From Crocinitomix catalasitica ATCC 23190 (GTDB lineage: Bacteria; Bacteroidota; Bacteroidia; Flavobacteriales_D; Crocinitomicaceae): a stretch of 64,000 bases of DNA. The stretch spans positions 124,001 through 188,000 of the forward strand of contig NZ_JHXV01000007.1 in assembly GCF_000621625.1 (NCBI RefSeq), read 5' to 3'. Position 1 is the first letter of the stretch. Each line of letters opens with the position of its first letter. Made by a program: the position numbers and the translations under genes. Shown here in pieces: positions 1 through 10,699 of the stretch. The notes below the pieces were generated by a model. It worked only from the letters and a program-made list of their open reading frames with translations. It did not search any database and had not been told where the DNA came from.

Positions 1-1
1 T

Positions 2-3000
2 TTTGACCTTGCTGACGAAGTGAAAGCTTCTAAGGCTGGTTTGAAAAAAGTATTAGGTAGAAAATTAGCTGCTCGTGTTTTAAAAACATGGATAGAGGAT
101 TTCGTAGATGAGGATACTGGAGAAGTTGTTTCTATCGAAAGAAATGAAGTTCTTCTTGATCGTGAAACGATCATGGAAGAAGAGCATATTGACTTGATTC
201 TTGATGCTGGTGTAAAATCAGTAATTCTACATAAAGAAAATATTAACTCAAATGACTTTGCAATTATTTACAATACGTTGCAAAAAGATACATCGAACTC
301 TGAAAAAGAAGCTGTCGAACATATCTATCGTCAACTGAGAAACGCTGAGCCGCCAGATTTTGAAACTGCAAGAAGTGTATTTGAAAAATTATTCTTCTCT
401 GATTCAAGATATGATCTTGGTGAGGTTGGTCGTTATAGAATTAATAAAAAGTTAGGACTTGATACCGATATGGATCAAAAAGTCTTGACTAAAGCTGACA
501 TTATTCTTATTGTTAGGTATCTAATTGAATTGATTAACGCGAAAGCGGAAATTGATGATATTGATCACCTTTCTAATAGACGTGTTAGAACTGTAGGCGA
601 ACAATTACATAACCAGTTTGGTGTTGGATTGGCGCGTATGGCACGAACTATTCGTGAGAGAATGAACGTTAGAGATAATGAGGTATTTACACCGATCGAT
701 TTGATCAACGCTAAAACTTTATCGTCTGTAATTAATTCTTTCTTCGGAACGAATCAGTTGTCTCAATTTATGGATCAAACGAATCCATTATCTGAGGTAA
801 CACACAAAAGAAGGCTTTCTGCCCTTGGACCTGGAGGTTTATCGAGAGAAAGAGCAGGTTTCGAAGTACGTGATGTCCATTATACACATTATGGTCGTTT
901 ATGTACTATTGAAACACCAGAGGGACCAAACATTGGTTTGATCTCTTCTCTTTGTGTATTCGCAAAAGTTAATAAATTAGGTTTCATCGAAACGCCTTAC
1001 TGGTCTGTAACAAACGGTAAAGTTGATAATTCTGGTGTTCCAACTTATTTAAGTGCTGAAGAAGAAGAAAACAAAATTGTTGCACAAGCAAGTGCGGAAA
1101 TTGATAAGAACGGTAAATTTGTAAATGACCGTATTAAAGCAAGACTTGAAGGTGACTTCCCGGTTGTAGCTCCTGATGCGATCAGTTTAATGGATGTTGG
1201 TACCAACCAAATTGCATCTATTGCCGCTTCATCAATTCCTTTCTTGGAGCATGATGATGCCAACCGTGCCCTGATGGGATCTAACATGATGCGTCAAGCT
1301 GTACCTTTATTAAAACCTAATTCTCCAATTGTAGGAACAGGTATTGAAGGTATTATTGCACGTGATTCTCGTGTATTGATTAACGCCGAAGGTGAAGGTG
1401 TGGTTGAATATGTTGATGCTGACGAAATTAAAATTAGATATAACTTATCTGAAGCTGACCAATTGGTAAGTTTTGATGGTGATGTGAAAACATATACACT
1501 TACAAAATTCCAAAAAACGAATCAAAGTACAACGATTAACTTGCGTCCGATCGTCTTAAAAGGTGATAAGGTAACAAAAGGTCAAGTGCTTTGTGAAGGT
1601 TATGCAACACAAGCTGGTGAATTAGCATTGGGTCAAAACTTAAAAGTAGCATTCATGCCTTGGCAAGGATACAACTTTGAGGATGCAATCGTTATTTCTG
1701 AAAAAGTTGTTAGAGAGGATATATTTACTTCTGTTCATATCGATGAGTATTCGTTAGATGTGAGAGATACTAAACGTGGTCTTGAAGAATTAACTGCTGA
1801 TATTCCTAACGTTTCTGAAGAGGCTACAAAAGACTTAGATGAAAACGGAATTATTCGTGTTGGTGCTGAAATTAGAGAAGGTGATATCTTAATTGGTAAA
1901 ATTACGCCAAAAGGTGAAACTGATCCGTCTCCAGAAGAAAAACTATTAAGAGCAATCTTTGGTGATAAAGCTGGTGATGTAAAAGATGCATCTTTAAAAG
2001 CATCTCCTTCTTTAAGAGGTGTTGTAATCGCTAAGAAATTGTTCTCTAGAGCAATTAAAGATAGAAAGACAAAAGCAAAAGATAAGCCAATGTTGGCACA
2101 ATTGGATGCTGACTATGATGTGGAAGCTGGACAGTTGAAAGGTGTTTTAATTGATAAATTATTAAAAATTCTTGAAAACCATAAAGCTGCAGGTGTATTT
2201 AATAACTATAAAGAAGAAATTCTTAAAAAAGGTGTTAAATTCTCTGAGAAAAACTTGATGACTGTTGACTTTAGTATCGTTAATCCAAATGATTGGACAA
2301 CGGATGCTGATACAAACAAGTTGATTCAACGTGTTCTTCATAATCACTCTATTAAGGCAAATGACTTATTAGGGATTTATAAAAGAAAGAAATTTCAAAT
2401 TTCAGTTGGTGATGAATTACCAAATGGAATTGTGAAAATGGCGAAAGTTTATGTTGCTAAGAAACGTAAATTGAAAGTTGGAGATAAGATGGCAGGTCGT
2501 CACGGTAATAAAGGTATTGTTGCAAATATCGTACGCCAAGAAGATATGCCGTTCTTAGAGGATGGAACACCGGTTGATATTGTATTGAACCCGTTAGGTG
2601 TACCTTCTCGTATGAACTTAGGTCAAATTTATGAAACAGTTCTTGGTTGGGCTGGTGATGAATTAGGTGTTAAGTTTGCTTCACCAATTTTTGATGGTGC
2701 TTCAATCGCTCAAATTAATGAATATACTGATAAAGCTGGAGTACCTAGCTTTGGTAGATCTTATTTGATTGATGGAAATACTGGTGATCGTTTTGATCAA
2801 CCTGCTACGGTAGGTATCATCTACATGTTGAAATTAGGTCACATGGTTGATGATAAGATGCACGCACGTTCAATCGGACCATACTCATTGATTACGCAGC
2901 AACCACTTGGTGGTAAGGCTCAGTTTGGTGGTCAAAGATTTGGTGAGATGGAGGTTTGGGCATTAGAGGCTTATGGAGCGTCTAATATCCTTAGAGAAAT

Positions 3001-3154
3001 CCTTACTATCAAGTCGGATGACGTAATGGGTAGAGCTAAAGCTTATGAAGCAATTGTTAAAGGTGAGAATTTCGGTGAACCTGGAATTCCTGAATCTTTC
3101 AACGTATTGTTAAATGAGTTGGCAGTTCTTGGACTTAACATAATCTTGGATTAA
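2..3154 (+). CDS. rpoB: DNA-directed RNA polymerase subunit beta (5'-truncated by window edge)
   Basis: Beta subunit of the core RNA polymerase. The reading frame is open to the window edge, so about 1050 residues are present against roughly 1270 usual for Bacteroidota; the N-terminal lobe is missing and the GTG at 20 is internal. Visible landmarks are the rifampicin pocket ([19 protein letters not shown], then [13 protein letters not shown]), the [13 protein letters not shown] motif, [16 protein letters not shown], and [12 protein letters not shown] near the C-terminus. The rifampicin-pocket positions equivalent to E. coli D516, H526 and S531 are D, H and S, so no classic resistance substitution is seen. 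It lies 26 bp before rpoC and is presumably cotranscribed with it. Confidence 0.98.
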   Translation, partial: FDLADEVKASKAGLKKVLGRKLAARVLKTWIEDFVDEDTGEVVSIERNEVLLDRETIMEEEHIDLILDAGVKSVILHKENINSNDFAIIYNTLQKDTSNSEKEAVEHIYRQLRNAEPPDFETARSVFEKLFFSDSRYDLGEVGRYRINKKLGLDTDMDQKVLTKADIILIVRYLIELINAKAEIDDIDHLSNRRVRTVGEQLHNQFGVGLARMARTIRERMNVRDNEVFTPIDLINAKTLSSVINSFFGTNQLSQFMDQTNPLSEVTHKRRLSALGPGGLSRERAGFEVRDVHYTHYGRLCTIETPEGPNIGLISSLCVFAKVNKLGFIETPYWSVTNGKVDNSGVPTYLSAEEEENKIVAQASAEIDKNGKFVNDRIKARLEGDFPVVAPDAISLMDVGTNQIASIAASSIPFLEHDDANRALMGSNMMRQAVPLLKPNSPIVGTGIEGIIARDSRVLINAEGEGVVEYVDADEIKIRYNLSEADQLVSFDGDVKTYTLTKFQKTNQSTTINLRPIVLKGDKVTKGQVLCEGYATQAGELALGQNLKVAFMPWQGYNFEDAIVISEKVVREDIFTSVHIDEYSLDVRDTKRGLEELTADIPNVSEEATKDLDENGIIRVGAEIREGDILIGKITPKGETDPSPEEKLLRAIFGDKAGDVKDASLKASPSLRGVVIAKKLFSRAIKDRKTKAKDKPMLAQLDADYDVEAGQLKGVLIDKLLKILENHKAAGVFNNYKEEILKKGVKFSEKNLMTVDFSIVNPNDWTTDADTNKLIQRVLHNHSIKANDLLGIYKRKKFQISVGDELPNGIVKMAKVYVAKKRKLKVGDKMAGRHGNKGIVANIVRQEDMPFLEDGTPVDIVLNPLGVPSRMNLGQIYETVLGWAGDELGVKFASPIFDGASIAQINEYTDKAGVPSFGRSYLIDGNTGDRFDQPATVGIIYMLKLGHMVDDKMHARSIGPYSLITQQPLGGKAQFGGQRFGEMEVWALEAYGASNILREILTIKSDDVMGRAKAYEAIVKGENFGEPGIPESFNVLLNELAVLGLNIILD

Positions 3155-3180
3155 GAACTTTTATTAAAGAGGAGATAATT

Positions 3181-6100
3181 ATGGCTTATAGAAAAGAGCA
3201 AAAATCGAATAGTAATTTTAATAAAATAACAATTAGTTTGGCATCGCCAGAAATGATTTTGGAAAAATCATTCGGTGAAGTATTAAAGCCAGAAACTATT
3301 AATTATAGAACTTATAAACCAGAACGTGACGGATTATTCTGTGAAAGAATTTTCGGACCTGTGAAGGATTATGAGTGTCACTGTGGAAAATACAAAAGAA
3401 TTCGTTATAAAGGAATCGTTTGTGATAGATGTGGTGTTGAAGTAACAGAAAAGAAAGTACGTAGAGAAAGAATGGGACACATTTCATTGGTGGTTCCTGT
3501 TGCGCATATCTGGTACTTTAGATCGTTACCAAATAAAATTGGTTACCTATTAGGTTTACCAACTAAAAAATTGGATCAAATTATCTATTATGAAAGATAT
3601 GTTGTGATTCAAAAAGGTATTGCTGAAAGATTAGATGGTGAGCCGTTAGATTATATGGATTTCTTGACTGAAGAGGAATACTTAGATATCATCGACGAGT
3701 TACCTAAAGAGAACCAATACTTAGATGACAACGATCCAAATAAATTTATTGCAAAGATGGGTGCTGAGGCATTACATGATTTATTGCAAAGATTGGATTT
3801 AGATGTATTGTCTTATGATTTAAGACATAAAGCAAATACTGAAACTTCTCAACAACGTAAAAAAGAGGCGTTAAAACGTCTTCAAGTTGTTGAAGCTTTA
3901 CGTGATTCTCAAACAAGAGTTGAGAACCGTCCAGAATGGATGATCGTTAAAGTTGTGCCAGTTATTCCACCTGAATTGAGACCATTAGTACCTCTAGATG
4001 GTGGACGTTTTGCAACGTCTGATTTAAATGACCTTTATAGAAGAGTTATTATTAGAAATAACCGTCTAAAAAGATTATTAGAAATTAAAGCACCAGAAGT
4101 AATTTTGAGAAATGAGAAGCGTATGCTTCAAGAGTCTGTTGATTCTTTATTCGATAACTCAAGAAAATCTTCTGCTGTTAAAACTGAATCAAACCGTCCT
4201 TTAAAATCATTATCTGATTCATTAAAAGGTAAACAAGGTCGATTCAGACAGAACCTTTTAGGTAAAAGGGTTGATTATTCTGCACGTTCTGTTATTGTTG
4301 TTGGACCAAAGTTGAAATTACACGAATGTGGTCTTCCAAAAAACATGGCAGCAGAGTTATTCAAACCATTTATCATCAGAAAACTGATTGAAAGAGGGAT
4401 TGTAAAAACTGTTAAATCTGCAAAGAAAATAGTTGATAAGAAAGAACCAATTGTATGGGATATTTTGGAAAACGTTTTACGTGGCCATCCTGTATTATTG
4501 AACAGAGCACCGACACTTCACCGTTTAGGTATTCAAGCTTTCCAACCAAAATTAATTGAAGGAAAAGCAATTCGTCTTCACCCATTAGTTTGTACGGCAT
4601 TCAACGCCGATTTTGATGGGGATCAAATGGCAGTTCACTTACCATTAGGTAACGCTGCAATTTTGGAAGCACAAATGTTAATGCTTTCTTCTCACAATAT
4701 CCGTAACTCTGCAAATGGTGCTCCTATTACTGTACCATCTCAGGATATGGTTCTTGGACTTTATTATATCACCAAGTTGAAAAGAACGATGGATGATGTG
4801 ATAGTTAAAGGTCAAGACATGACTTTTTACTCTCCTGAAGAGGTAATTATTGCAATGAACGAAGGGCAACTAGACATTCACGCAGGAATTAAAGTAAGAA
4901 CAAACGATATTGATGAAAACGGGGAACCGGTTACAAGAATTATCGAAACTACAACAGGTCGTATCATCTTTAATCAATTGGTACCTGCTGAAGTAGGATA
5001 TGTAAATGATATCTTAACTAAAAAAGCATTAAGAGATATTATCTCTAAAGTCTTAGCGGTTTGTGGTACTGCACGTACGGCACAATTCTTAGATGACATC
5101 AAAGGATTAGGTTATCATATGGCCTTTAAAGGTGGTCTTTCATTCGTATTGGATGATGTAATTATTCCGCCAGAAAAGGAAATAATGGTTGACAAAGCCA
5201 ATAAGGACGTTGAAGAAGTAATGGTGAACTATAATATGGGTCTTATTACCAACAACGAACGTTATAACCAAATTATTGATATTTGGACGCATACAAATAC
5301 TAGATTGACTTCTGCATTGATGAATCGTTTAACGAGTGATCAACAAGGATTCAACTCTATTTATATGATGATGGATTCTGGCGCAAGGGGTTCTAAAGAG
5401 CAAATTCGTCAGTTATCTGGAATGAGAGGCCTGATGGCGAAACCACAGAAATCTGGTGCGTCTTCTCAAGATATTATTGAAAACCCGATTTTATCTAACT
5501 TTAAAGAAGGATTATCGGTATTAGAGTACTTTATTTCTACTCACGGTGCACGTAAAGGTTTGGCCGATACAGCACTTAAAACGGCCGATGCAGGTTATTT
5601 AACAAGACGTCTTGTTGATGTTGCTCAGGATGTTGTGATTAACGAAGATGATTGTGGAACTTTAAGAGGAATTACGGTTTCTGCTTTAAAGAAAAATGAT
5701 GATGTCGTTGAATCATTATACGCTAGAGTATTAGGTCGTGTAACTGTTCATGATGTATTCGTTCCAGGAACGAAAGACTTAATTGTAGAATCAGGTGTTG
5801 AAATTACTGAGAAAATTGGTCGTCTAATTGAAGCTGCTGACATTGATGAAGTTGAAGTACGTTCAGTACTGACTTGTGAAATGAAGCGTGGTGTATGTTC
5901 TAAATGTTATGGTCGTAACCTTTCTAGTAGCTTAATGGCTGTTAAAGGTGATGCTGTAGGTGTTATTGCTGCACAATCAATTGGTGAACCAGGTACACAG
6001 TTAACGTTACGTACGTTCCACGTTGGGGGTACTGCATCTAATATTGCTGATGATTCAAGTTTATTAGCGAAATTCGGTGGTAAAGTTGAGTTTGACGAAT

Positions 6101-7467
6101 TAAAAACTGTTCTTTCTAAAGATAAAGAAGGCAACAAAAGTGAAATGATTATTGGACGTTCTGGTGAAGTTCGTGTAATTAATCCTGATACTGGAATTGT
6201 TTTAATGACTGCTAACATTCCTTATGGAGCTGAATTAGTTGCAAAACCTGGTGATATTCTTGCCAAAGGTGATGTGATTTGTAAATGGGATCCATATAAT
6301 GCGGTAATCTTATCTGAATCTAAAGGTAAAGTTGAATTCGAACACATCATTGAAGGTGAAACTTTCCGTGAAGAAATCGATGAGCAAACAGGCTTTAGAG
6401 AGAAAGTAATTACTGAAAATAGAAGAAAGAAAAATATTCCTACTGTTAAGATTATTGACGCAAAGACGAAAGAAGCTGTGCGTACGTATAACTTACCTGT
6501 TGGTGCACACATTATTGCTGAAGATGGTGAATCTATCGAAGGTGGTAAGATCTTGGTTAAGATTCCACGTGTTGCCGGTAAATCAGGGGATATTACAGGG
6601 GGTCTACCTAGAGTAACTGAGTTATTCGAGGCAAGAAATCCTTCTAATCCAGCTACTGTTTCTGAAATTGATGGTATCGTAAGTTACGGTAAAATCAAAA
6701 GAGGTAACCGTGAGATCATGATCGAATCAAAAACTGGTGAGAAGCGTAAATATTTAGCGCCATTATCAAAACACATTTTGGTTCAAGAGAATGATTATGT
6801 AAAAGCAGGTCAATCATTAACTGATGGAGCGATTACACCAAAAGATATCTTAAATATTAAAGGGCCAACTGCGGTTCAAGAGTATTTAGTAAATGAGGTG
6901 CAAGAGGTTTACCGATTACAAGGGGTGAAAATTAATGATAAACACTTCGAAGTAATTGTACGTCAAATGATGTTAAAAGTTGAGATTCTTGAAGCTGGTG
7001 ATACCAAATTCTTAGAAAATCAATCTGTACATAAAGCTGATTTCTTCGAAGAAAATGATGCACTTTTTGGTAAAAAAGTTGTTGTTGATCCAGGCGAATC
7101 TGATTCTTTAAAAGCAGGACAAATCATCACGGCACGTAAGTTAAGAGATGAGAACTCATTATTAAAAAGAAAAGATAAAGCTTTGGTTGAAGCAAGAGAC
7201 GCAGTGCCTTCTACATCAAGTCCGGTGTTACAAGGTATTACTAGAGCATCACTTCAAACAAGAAGTTTCATTTCTGCTGCATCTTTCCAAGAAACTACTA
7301 AAGTTTTAAATGAAGCTGCATTAAACGGAAAAGAAGATTACTTATTAGGATTGAAAGAGAATGTAATTGTTGGACATAAAATTCCAGCAGGTACAGGATT
7401 CAGATCTTTTCAAAATACAATTGTAGGAAGCCAAGCTGAATATGATCAATTGACAGAAGATAAATAA
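3181..7467 (+). CDS. rpoC: DNA-directed RNA polymerase subunit beta'
   Basis: Catalytic subunit of RNA polymerase, 1428 residues, the full length usual for Bacteroidota. The N-terminal zinc site is C66, C68, C81, C84. The active-site loop NADFDGDQ carries the three magnesium-binding aspartates D477, D479 and D481. The second zinc site is C825, C899, C906 and C909, and the bridge-helix/trigger-loop region contains [16 protein letters not shown]. The start ATG at 3181 follows rpoB by 26 bp, and a strong hairpin terminator follows 18 bp after the stop, so the rpoBC transcript appears to end here. Confidence 0.98.
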   Translation: MAYRKEQKSNSNFNKITISLASPEMILEKSFGEVLKPETINYRTYKPERDGLFCERIFGPVKDYECHCGKYKRIRYKGIVCDRCGVEVTEKKVRRERMGHISLVVPVAHIWYFRSLPNKIGYLLGLPTKKLDQIIYYERYVVIQKGIAERLDGEPLDYMDFLTEEEYLDIIDELPKENQYLDDNDPNKFIAKMGAEALHDLLQRLDLDVLSYDLRHKANTETSQQRKKEALKRLQVVEALRDSQTRVENRPEWMIVKVVPVIPPELRPLVPLDGGRFATSDLNDLYRRVIIRNNRLKRLLEIKAPEVILRNEKRMLQESVDSLFDNSRKSSAVKTESNRPLKSLSDSLKGKQGRFRQNLLGKRVDYSARSVIVVGPKLKLHECGLPKNMAAELFKPFIIRKLIERGIVKTVKSAKKIVDKKEPIVWDILENVLRGHPVLLNRAPTLHRLGIQAFQPKLIEGKAIRLHPLVCTAFNADFDGDQMAVHLPLGNAAILEAQMLMLSSHNIRNSANGAPITVPSQDMVLGLYYITKLKRTMDDVIVKGQDMTFYSPEEVIIAMNEGQLDIHAGIKVRTNDIDENGEPVTRIIETTTGRIIFNQLVPAEVGYVNDILTKKALRDIISKVLAVCGTARTAQFLDDIKGLGYHMAFKGGLSFVLDDVIIPPEKEIMVDKANKDVEEVMVNYNMGLITNNERYNQIIDIWTHTNTRLTSALMNRLTSDQQGFNSIYMMMDSGARGSKEQIRQLSGMRGLMAKPQKSGASSQDIIENPILSNFKEGLSVLEYFISTHGARKGLADTALKTADAGYLTRRLVDVAQDVVINEDDCGTLRGITVSALKKNDDVVESLYARVLGRVTVHDVFVPGTKDLIVESGVEITEKIGRLIEAADIDEVEVRSVLTCEMKRGVCSKCYGRNLSSSLMAVKGDAVGVIAAQSIGEPGTQLTLRTFHVGGTASNIADDSSLLAKFGGKVEFDELKTVLSKDKEGNKSEMIIGRSGEVRVINPDTGIVLMTANIPYGAELVAKPGDILAKGDVICKWDPYNAVILSESKGKVEFEHIIEGETFREEIDEQTGFREKVITENRRKKNIPTVKIIDAKTKEAVRTYNLPVGAHIIAEDGESIEGGKILVKIPRVAGKSGDITGGLPRVTELFEARNPSNPATVSEIDGIVSYGKIKRGNREIMIESKTGEKRKYLAPLSKHILVQENDYVKAGQSLTDGAITPKDILNIKGPTAVQEYLVNEVQEVYRLQGVKINDKHFEVIVRQMMLKVEILEAGDTKFLENQSVHKADFFEENDALFGKKVVVDPGESDSLKAGQIITARKLRDENSLLKRKDKALVEARDAVPSTSSPVLQGITRASLQTRSFISAASFQETTKVLNEAALNGKEDYLLGLKENVIVGHKIPAGTGFRSFQNTIVGSQAEYDQLTEDK

Positions 7468-7484
7468 TATTTAATGACTAACTT

Positions 7485-7522
7485 AAAGGCGTTTATCTGA
7501 AAATGGTAAACGCCTTTTTTTA
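7485..7522 (+). terminator. Intrinsic terminator of rpoBC
   Basis: A perfect 11-bp stem (AAAGGCGTTTA with TAAACGCCTTT) around an 11-base loop runs into seven T residues. It lies between the rpoC stop and the next gene. Confidence 0.9.
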
Positions 7523-7540
7523 TTGATAAAAATTAAGATA

Positions 7541-7864
7541 ATGAACGAACCAAAAGACCAAAAAAATCCAAATCAAATTAATATCGAATTGCCAGAAGAA
7601 ATTGCTGAAGGTCAATATTCGAATCTTTCTATAATCACACATTCAGCAACTGAGTTTATTGTTGATTTTGTGCAATTAATGCCAGGAGTACCAAAGGGAA
7701 AAGTGAAGTCTCGAATTATTGTTACGCCTGAAAATGCAAAGAAATTGATGTTGGCTTTAAAAGATAATATCGATAAGTTTGAATCTGTGCACGGTAAAAT
7801 CAAAAACCAACAACCACAACAGGGTATTCCTTTGAATTTCGGAGGACCGACTACAGAGGCTTAA
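7541..7864 (+). CDS. DUF3467 family protein
   Basis: Small protein of 107 residues of the DUF3467 family, which is commonly found just after rpoC in Bacteroidota. The body matches the family pattern: ITHSATEFIVDFVQLMPG, then SRIIVTPENAKKLMLALKDN. An in-frame TTG at 7523 lies inside the rpoBC terminator tail, so ATG 7541 (MNEPKDQKN) is preferred. It has no signal peptide and ends in a Q/P-rich tail. Its function is not established; the position next to rpoC suggests a housekeeping role linked to transcription, which is inference. Confidence 0.85.
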   Translation: MNEPKDQKNPNQINIELPEEIAEGQYSNLSIITHSATEFIVDFVQLMPGVPKGKVKSRIIVTPENAKKLMLALKDNIDKFESVHGKIKNQQPQQGIPLNFGGPTTEA

Positions 7865-7885
7865 GACGCTTTTTAAAATATTTAT

Positions 7886-7932
7886 AAAACCAATTATTGT
7901 CCTGAATTGAAGGAGAGTGATTGGTTTTTTTA
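7886..7932 (+). terminator. Terminator of the DUF3467 gene
   Basis: A stem of AAAACCAAT with ATTGGTTTT, separated by 25 bases, ends in a T run. It lies 22 bp after the DUF3467 stop and marks the end of the core-gene block. Confidence 0.65.
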
Positions 7933-8245
7933 TGCCTTGCACCTTCTTATCCACGATTCAAAGTAAAATACTAAGTAGCGCGTTAGTTTCGATAAATTAG
8001 AAATGGTTAAAGGTCTACCAAACTTGTTATTCGCATAGACGTGTCCGACTATTAGCTGATTAATATCCTGTGTAACGGCATCTTTTAATTAAACATCTTT
8101 ATAGCAGCTAAACTGCGGAGTAGAGGGAGTTCATGATTGAGTTTTAGATGTTTTTGAGGTCTTCACTTAATCTGTTAACTCAGGTAATTAGCCATTCAAC
8201 CCATTAGAACTTCAAATAGTCACTTGCTTTATAGTCCTTAAACAT
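7933..8245. other. Non-coding stretch at the junction of core and accessory DNA
   Basis: About 310 bp without a convincing ORF on either strand. It holds short words seen in the array palindromes (for example GCGCGTTAGTTTCG near 7979) but no clear stem. It may be decayed cassette material; I see no RNA gene in it. Confidence 0.3.
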
Positions 8246-8340
8246 TATATTTGAGTTGAATAGACCGCAATTAAATGCATACAGGAACCGTTTTCAATTA
8301 TTTAAAAAATGGGAATGTGTTTTATTCGGTTGTTACTCAG
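8246..8340 (+). promoter_or_regulatory. Leader with Bacteroidota promoter and attI-like ATTCGGTTGTT motif
   Basis: TATATTTG at 8246-8253 fits the Bacteroidota -7 consensus TAnnTTTG, with CTTG 19 bp upstream as a weak -33 element. The leader ends in ATTCGGTTGTTAC at 8324-8336, and the same motif stands before the genes at 16790 and 19074. A palindromic pair AACCG/CGGTT spans 8285-8331. Read with those two sites, this looks like the entry point of the first cassette run. The promoter position makes the ATG at 8349 the likely start of the next gene. Confidence 0.55.
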
Positions 8341-8348
8341 AATTACAA

Positions 8349-8924
8349 ATGAAATACCCAAGTTTTAACGTAAAAGAATTCCTTGTTCCTGAATTTACAT
8401 TAGATTCTGGAAAAATGATACGATTTTGGGTTCAGATAGTACCCGAAAAGGAAAATCAAACTGACGGATATTGGGGAGTGAAAAAAATATTTGAAATAAT
8501 AGAAAACTACAATAGCCAGAATTTAGGAGTAAAAATACATTTGTGTCCTAGTAAATTAAAAATGAGTCTATTTGATTTCATTAAACCAATAAAAGTTGGA
8601 GAATATTTAGAAAAGGTATTCGGATTAAAGAGTAGTAAAATAAAAAACGATTTAAACTCTTTTAATATTAAACCTGAATATACTTTAAGAAAAATGGGAT
8701 TTGCTCATCAAAAATTATTCTCAATTATTTGTGGAATTGAACGGAATGATATAATTGCATTTGATTTTTATGGATTTGCTCCAGATACTGAAATCAAATT
8801 AATAAAATATATCCATACAAAACTTGATGAGGGAAAATCATTATTAGCTTTTGATAATTTAGGATATAAGGAAGAAAATTTTGACACGCTAAATATTGAA
8901 AACCTAATAATAAAGAGAATCTGA
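8349..8924 (+). CDS. Hypothetical protein (first array gene)
   Basis: Protein of 191 residues from ATG 8349; the frame is open back to a TTG at 8256, but that codon lies at the promoter. I do not recognise the family. There is no signal peptide or membrane segment; it is a mixed, lysine-rich soluble protein with one internal cysteine in FSIICGIERNDII. It is bounded by a head GTTACTCAG (8332-8340) and a tail CTGGTAAC (8935-8942), which are near reverse complements, so it looks like a single-gene cassette. Function unknown. Confidence 0.6.
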   Translation: MKYPSFNVKEFLVPEFTLDSGKMIRFWVQIVPEKENQTDGYWGVKKIFEIIENYNSQNLGVKIHLCPSKLKMSLFDFIKPIKVGEYLEKVFGLKSSKIKNDLNSFNIKPEYTLRKMGFAHQKLFSIICGIERNDIIAFDFYGFAPDTEIKLIKYIHTKLDEGKSLLAFDNLGYKEENFDTLNIENLIIKRI

Positions 8925-8934
8925 AAATAAAAAG

Positions 8935-9110
8935 CTGGTAACATTATATATGAAATCAGAGCAAAGTTTAGTGCTAGATCGAAAGGTCATTTCCTTTTTG
9001 CAGTGGCGCTAGATTTTTATAAATTAAACAAGATATAAAAATGCGCAGATAAATCGATTGGCTCAGGTATGCTTGCCTTGCTCCAATTCATATATTTGGC
9101 ATTACCAATT
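8935..9110 (+). repeat. attC-like palindromic element, about 176 bp
   Basis: The outer arms CTGGTAAC..ATATATGAA..GAGCAA pair imperfectly with TTGCTCC..TTCATATATTTGG..ATTACC. A nested hairpin pairs GCGC-ATTTTTATA (from 9006) with TATAAAAAT-GCGC (to 9047). It carries the word ATCGAAAGGTC that is shared with the element at 21902. TATATTTG at 9091-9098 could act as a -7 promoter element for the next gene. Confidence 0.65.
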
Positions 9111-9130
9111 AAAAAAGACTCAAATAATTA

Positions 9131-10018
9131 ATGAAAAATGAAATTGAAAATATAACTTTTTCGCGTTTTGTAAAACAAAAGCTCCCTTTTGATTTTGTTA
9201 CAATACAAGAATTATATGAAACAATTTCAGAAAATAAATTTGATTTATCAAAACCTCATAGAATTGAATTTCATGCTTTAATTATAATTTTAGATGGAGA
9301 TAGTAAACACTTTGTAGATTTTAAGGAAGAAGTTTTATCTCCTGGAACAATTTTACCAATAGCAAAAGGACAAATTCATTCATTTAATAAAGAAATAACC
9401 GTAAAAGGTTATGTAGTTGGATTTGAAGAAAGTTTTATTACGCAGAATATTAATGAAAAAAACTTATTCCATTTTTTACAAATTTATAATACGTCAAATA
9501 TTCAAATAGCAAAAAAAAGCATTGATACTTTGAGACCTATTTTACAATTAATAGGAAACTTACATAAAGATATAGACGATAATTTAAAGTCAGAAATTAT
9601 TCATTCTACTTTTATGATTTTACTCTTTCAAATCAAAAGACTGGCATGTAATGAACATGTTTTTTTTGATAGTGAAAGATTAAAAAAATTCTATCTATTT
9701 AAAGAATTAATTATTAAACACTATAGTGAAATACATAATGCAAAAGATTATGCGAAAAGATTAAATGTATCCTACAATTATCTAAATGAAATAAGTAAAG
9801 AGATTACAAATAAAACAGCTAAAGATTTTATTGACAGCTGGTTATTGTTAGAGATAAAACGAAATATTTTAGAAAAAAAATACACTTCTCAAGAAATTGG
9901 ATTTAAAATGGGATTTAAAGAACCTTCTAACTTCATTCGATTTTTTAAAAAACATACTGAACTAACCCCTCTTCAATTTCAAGAAAAACTTAAAAAAACT
10001 AACACGATTAGAGATTGA
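9131..10018 (+). CDS. AraC family transcriptional regulator
   Basis: Regulator of 295 residues. The N-terminal half is a cupin-like sensor (HALIIILDGDSKHFVDF, then the LSPGTILPIAKGQIHSF stretch near residues 72-88). The C-terminal about 100 residues carry the two AraC helix-turn-helix motifs (AKRLNVSYNYLNEI and SQEIGFKMGFKEPSNFIRFF). The effector is unknown. It begins 21 bp after a palindromic element and is followed after 91 bp by a small NTF2-like gene without an intervening palindrome, so the two probably form one unit in which this protein may regulate its neighbour. Confidence 0.85.
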   Translation: MKNEIENITFSRFVKQKLPFDFVTIQELYETISENKFDLSKPHRIEFHALIIILDGDSKHFVDFKEEVLSPGTILPIAKGQIHSFNKEITVKGYVVGFEESFITQNINEKNLFHFLQIYNTSNIQIAKKSIDTLRPILQLIGNLHKDIDDNLKSEIIHSTFMILLFQIKRLACNEHVFFDSERLKKFYLFKELIIKHYSEIHNAKDYAKRLNVSYNYLNEISKEITNKTAKDFIDSWLLLEIKRNILEKKYTSQEIGFKMGFKEPSNFIRFFKKHTELTPLQFQEKLKKTNTIRD

Positions 10019-10109
10019 CTATCTAAAAAAACAGATTGATAATCCATTATGCTTTATCACTGTCGACATTTACATCAAATAAAATTTGATATAAATTAAA
10101 AATAAAGAC

Positions 10110-10499
10110 ATGATAGAACAATCAGAAAAAACATTAAAACAAGTAGGTGAAAACTTAATAAAAGCAGGAACAACTTTTGATATAGAACAACTAGCATTTT
10201 TTTACCATAAAAACCTTAAAGTCTTTTTGGTTGACACTAATGGTCAAAGCAATATGTTAGACAAAAAGACTGTTTTAACAATGTTTCAATCAAAACGAGA
10301 CAATGGAGATGCTCCTTTAAATAATTGGGCTGAGTATAGTAATATAGATGTAAATGGCGATTTAGGTCATATAATTGTAATACGAAAAGTTAACTTAACA
10401 GGTGTTGAGCAAAAGTTTGTATTTAGTCTTGAATTGATATGGGAAGATAATCGTTGGCAAGTAACTAGAGAAGTTGCTGTTATGCAACCTGAAAATTAG
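10110..10499 (+). CDS. NTF2/SnoaL-like protein
   Basis: Protein of 129 residues resembling the NTF2-like (SnoaL or DUF4440-type) fold. It has an N-terminal helix ending in AFFYHKNLKVFLVD, then alternating strands with an interior YSNIDVNGDLGHIIVI and a final LELIWEDNRWQVTREVAV strand typical of small-molecule-binding or ligand-turnover domains. It has no signal peptide. It follows the AraC-type regulator in the same orientation. Substrate and reaction are unknown; the family call rests on strand pattern rather than a catalytic motif. Confidence 0.6.
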   Translation: MIEQSEKTLKQVGENLIKAGTTFDIEQLAFFYHKNLKVFLVDTNGQSNMLDKKTVLTMFQSKRDNGDAPLNNWAEYSNIDVNGDLGHIIVIRKVNLTGVEQKFVFSLELIWEDNRWQVTREVAVMQPEN

Positions 10500-10540
10500 T
10501 AGATAAATAATAGCCTAAAGTCATCTAAAAAATGACATAA

Positions 10541-10680
10541 AACTGGCAACAACATCGTTTGTAAAAATCAGCAGTTAAGAGCTTAACATAAAGTTAGGCT
10601 CTTTTCTATTATTTTTGTTTTAATACTGAAAATTAGTTTATATAAATCTGCTACTTTTCATGTGTAAACCGTTGTAAAAC
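10541..10680 (+). repeat. attC-like palindromic element, about 140 bp
   Basis: The left arm (ACAAC..GTTT..GCAG, from 10541) pairs imperfectly with the right arm (CTGCT..TAAACCGTTGT, to 10675). The element ends in AACCGTTGT, like the one at 12300. A terminator-like hairpin is nested inside it. Confidence 0.55.
10577..10610 (+). terminator. Terminator-like hairpin inside the array element
   Basis: AAGAGCTTAAC pairs with GTTAGGCTCTT with one mismatch around the loop ATAAA, followed by a T-rich run. It probably ends the AraC/NTF2 transcript. Confidence 0.6.
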
Positions 10681-10699
10681 TTTGGAAAACCAAAATAAA

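Noticed and set aside
5907-6512. Long minus-strand ORFs of about 100 codons opposite rpoC
   Set aside because: Shadows of the strongly coding rpoC strand; no start context and no family.
7523-7540. TTG at 7523 as start of the DUF3467 gene
   Set aside because: It overlaps the T run of the rpoBC terminator; the ATG at 7541 gives the family's usual N-terminus.
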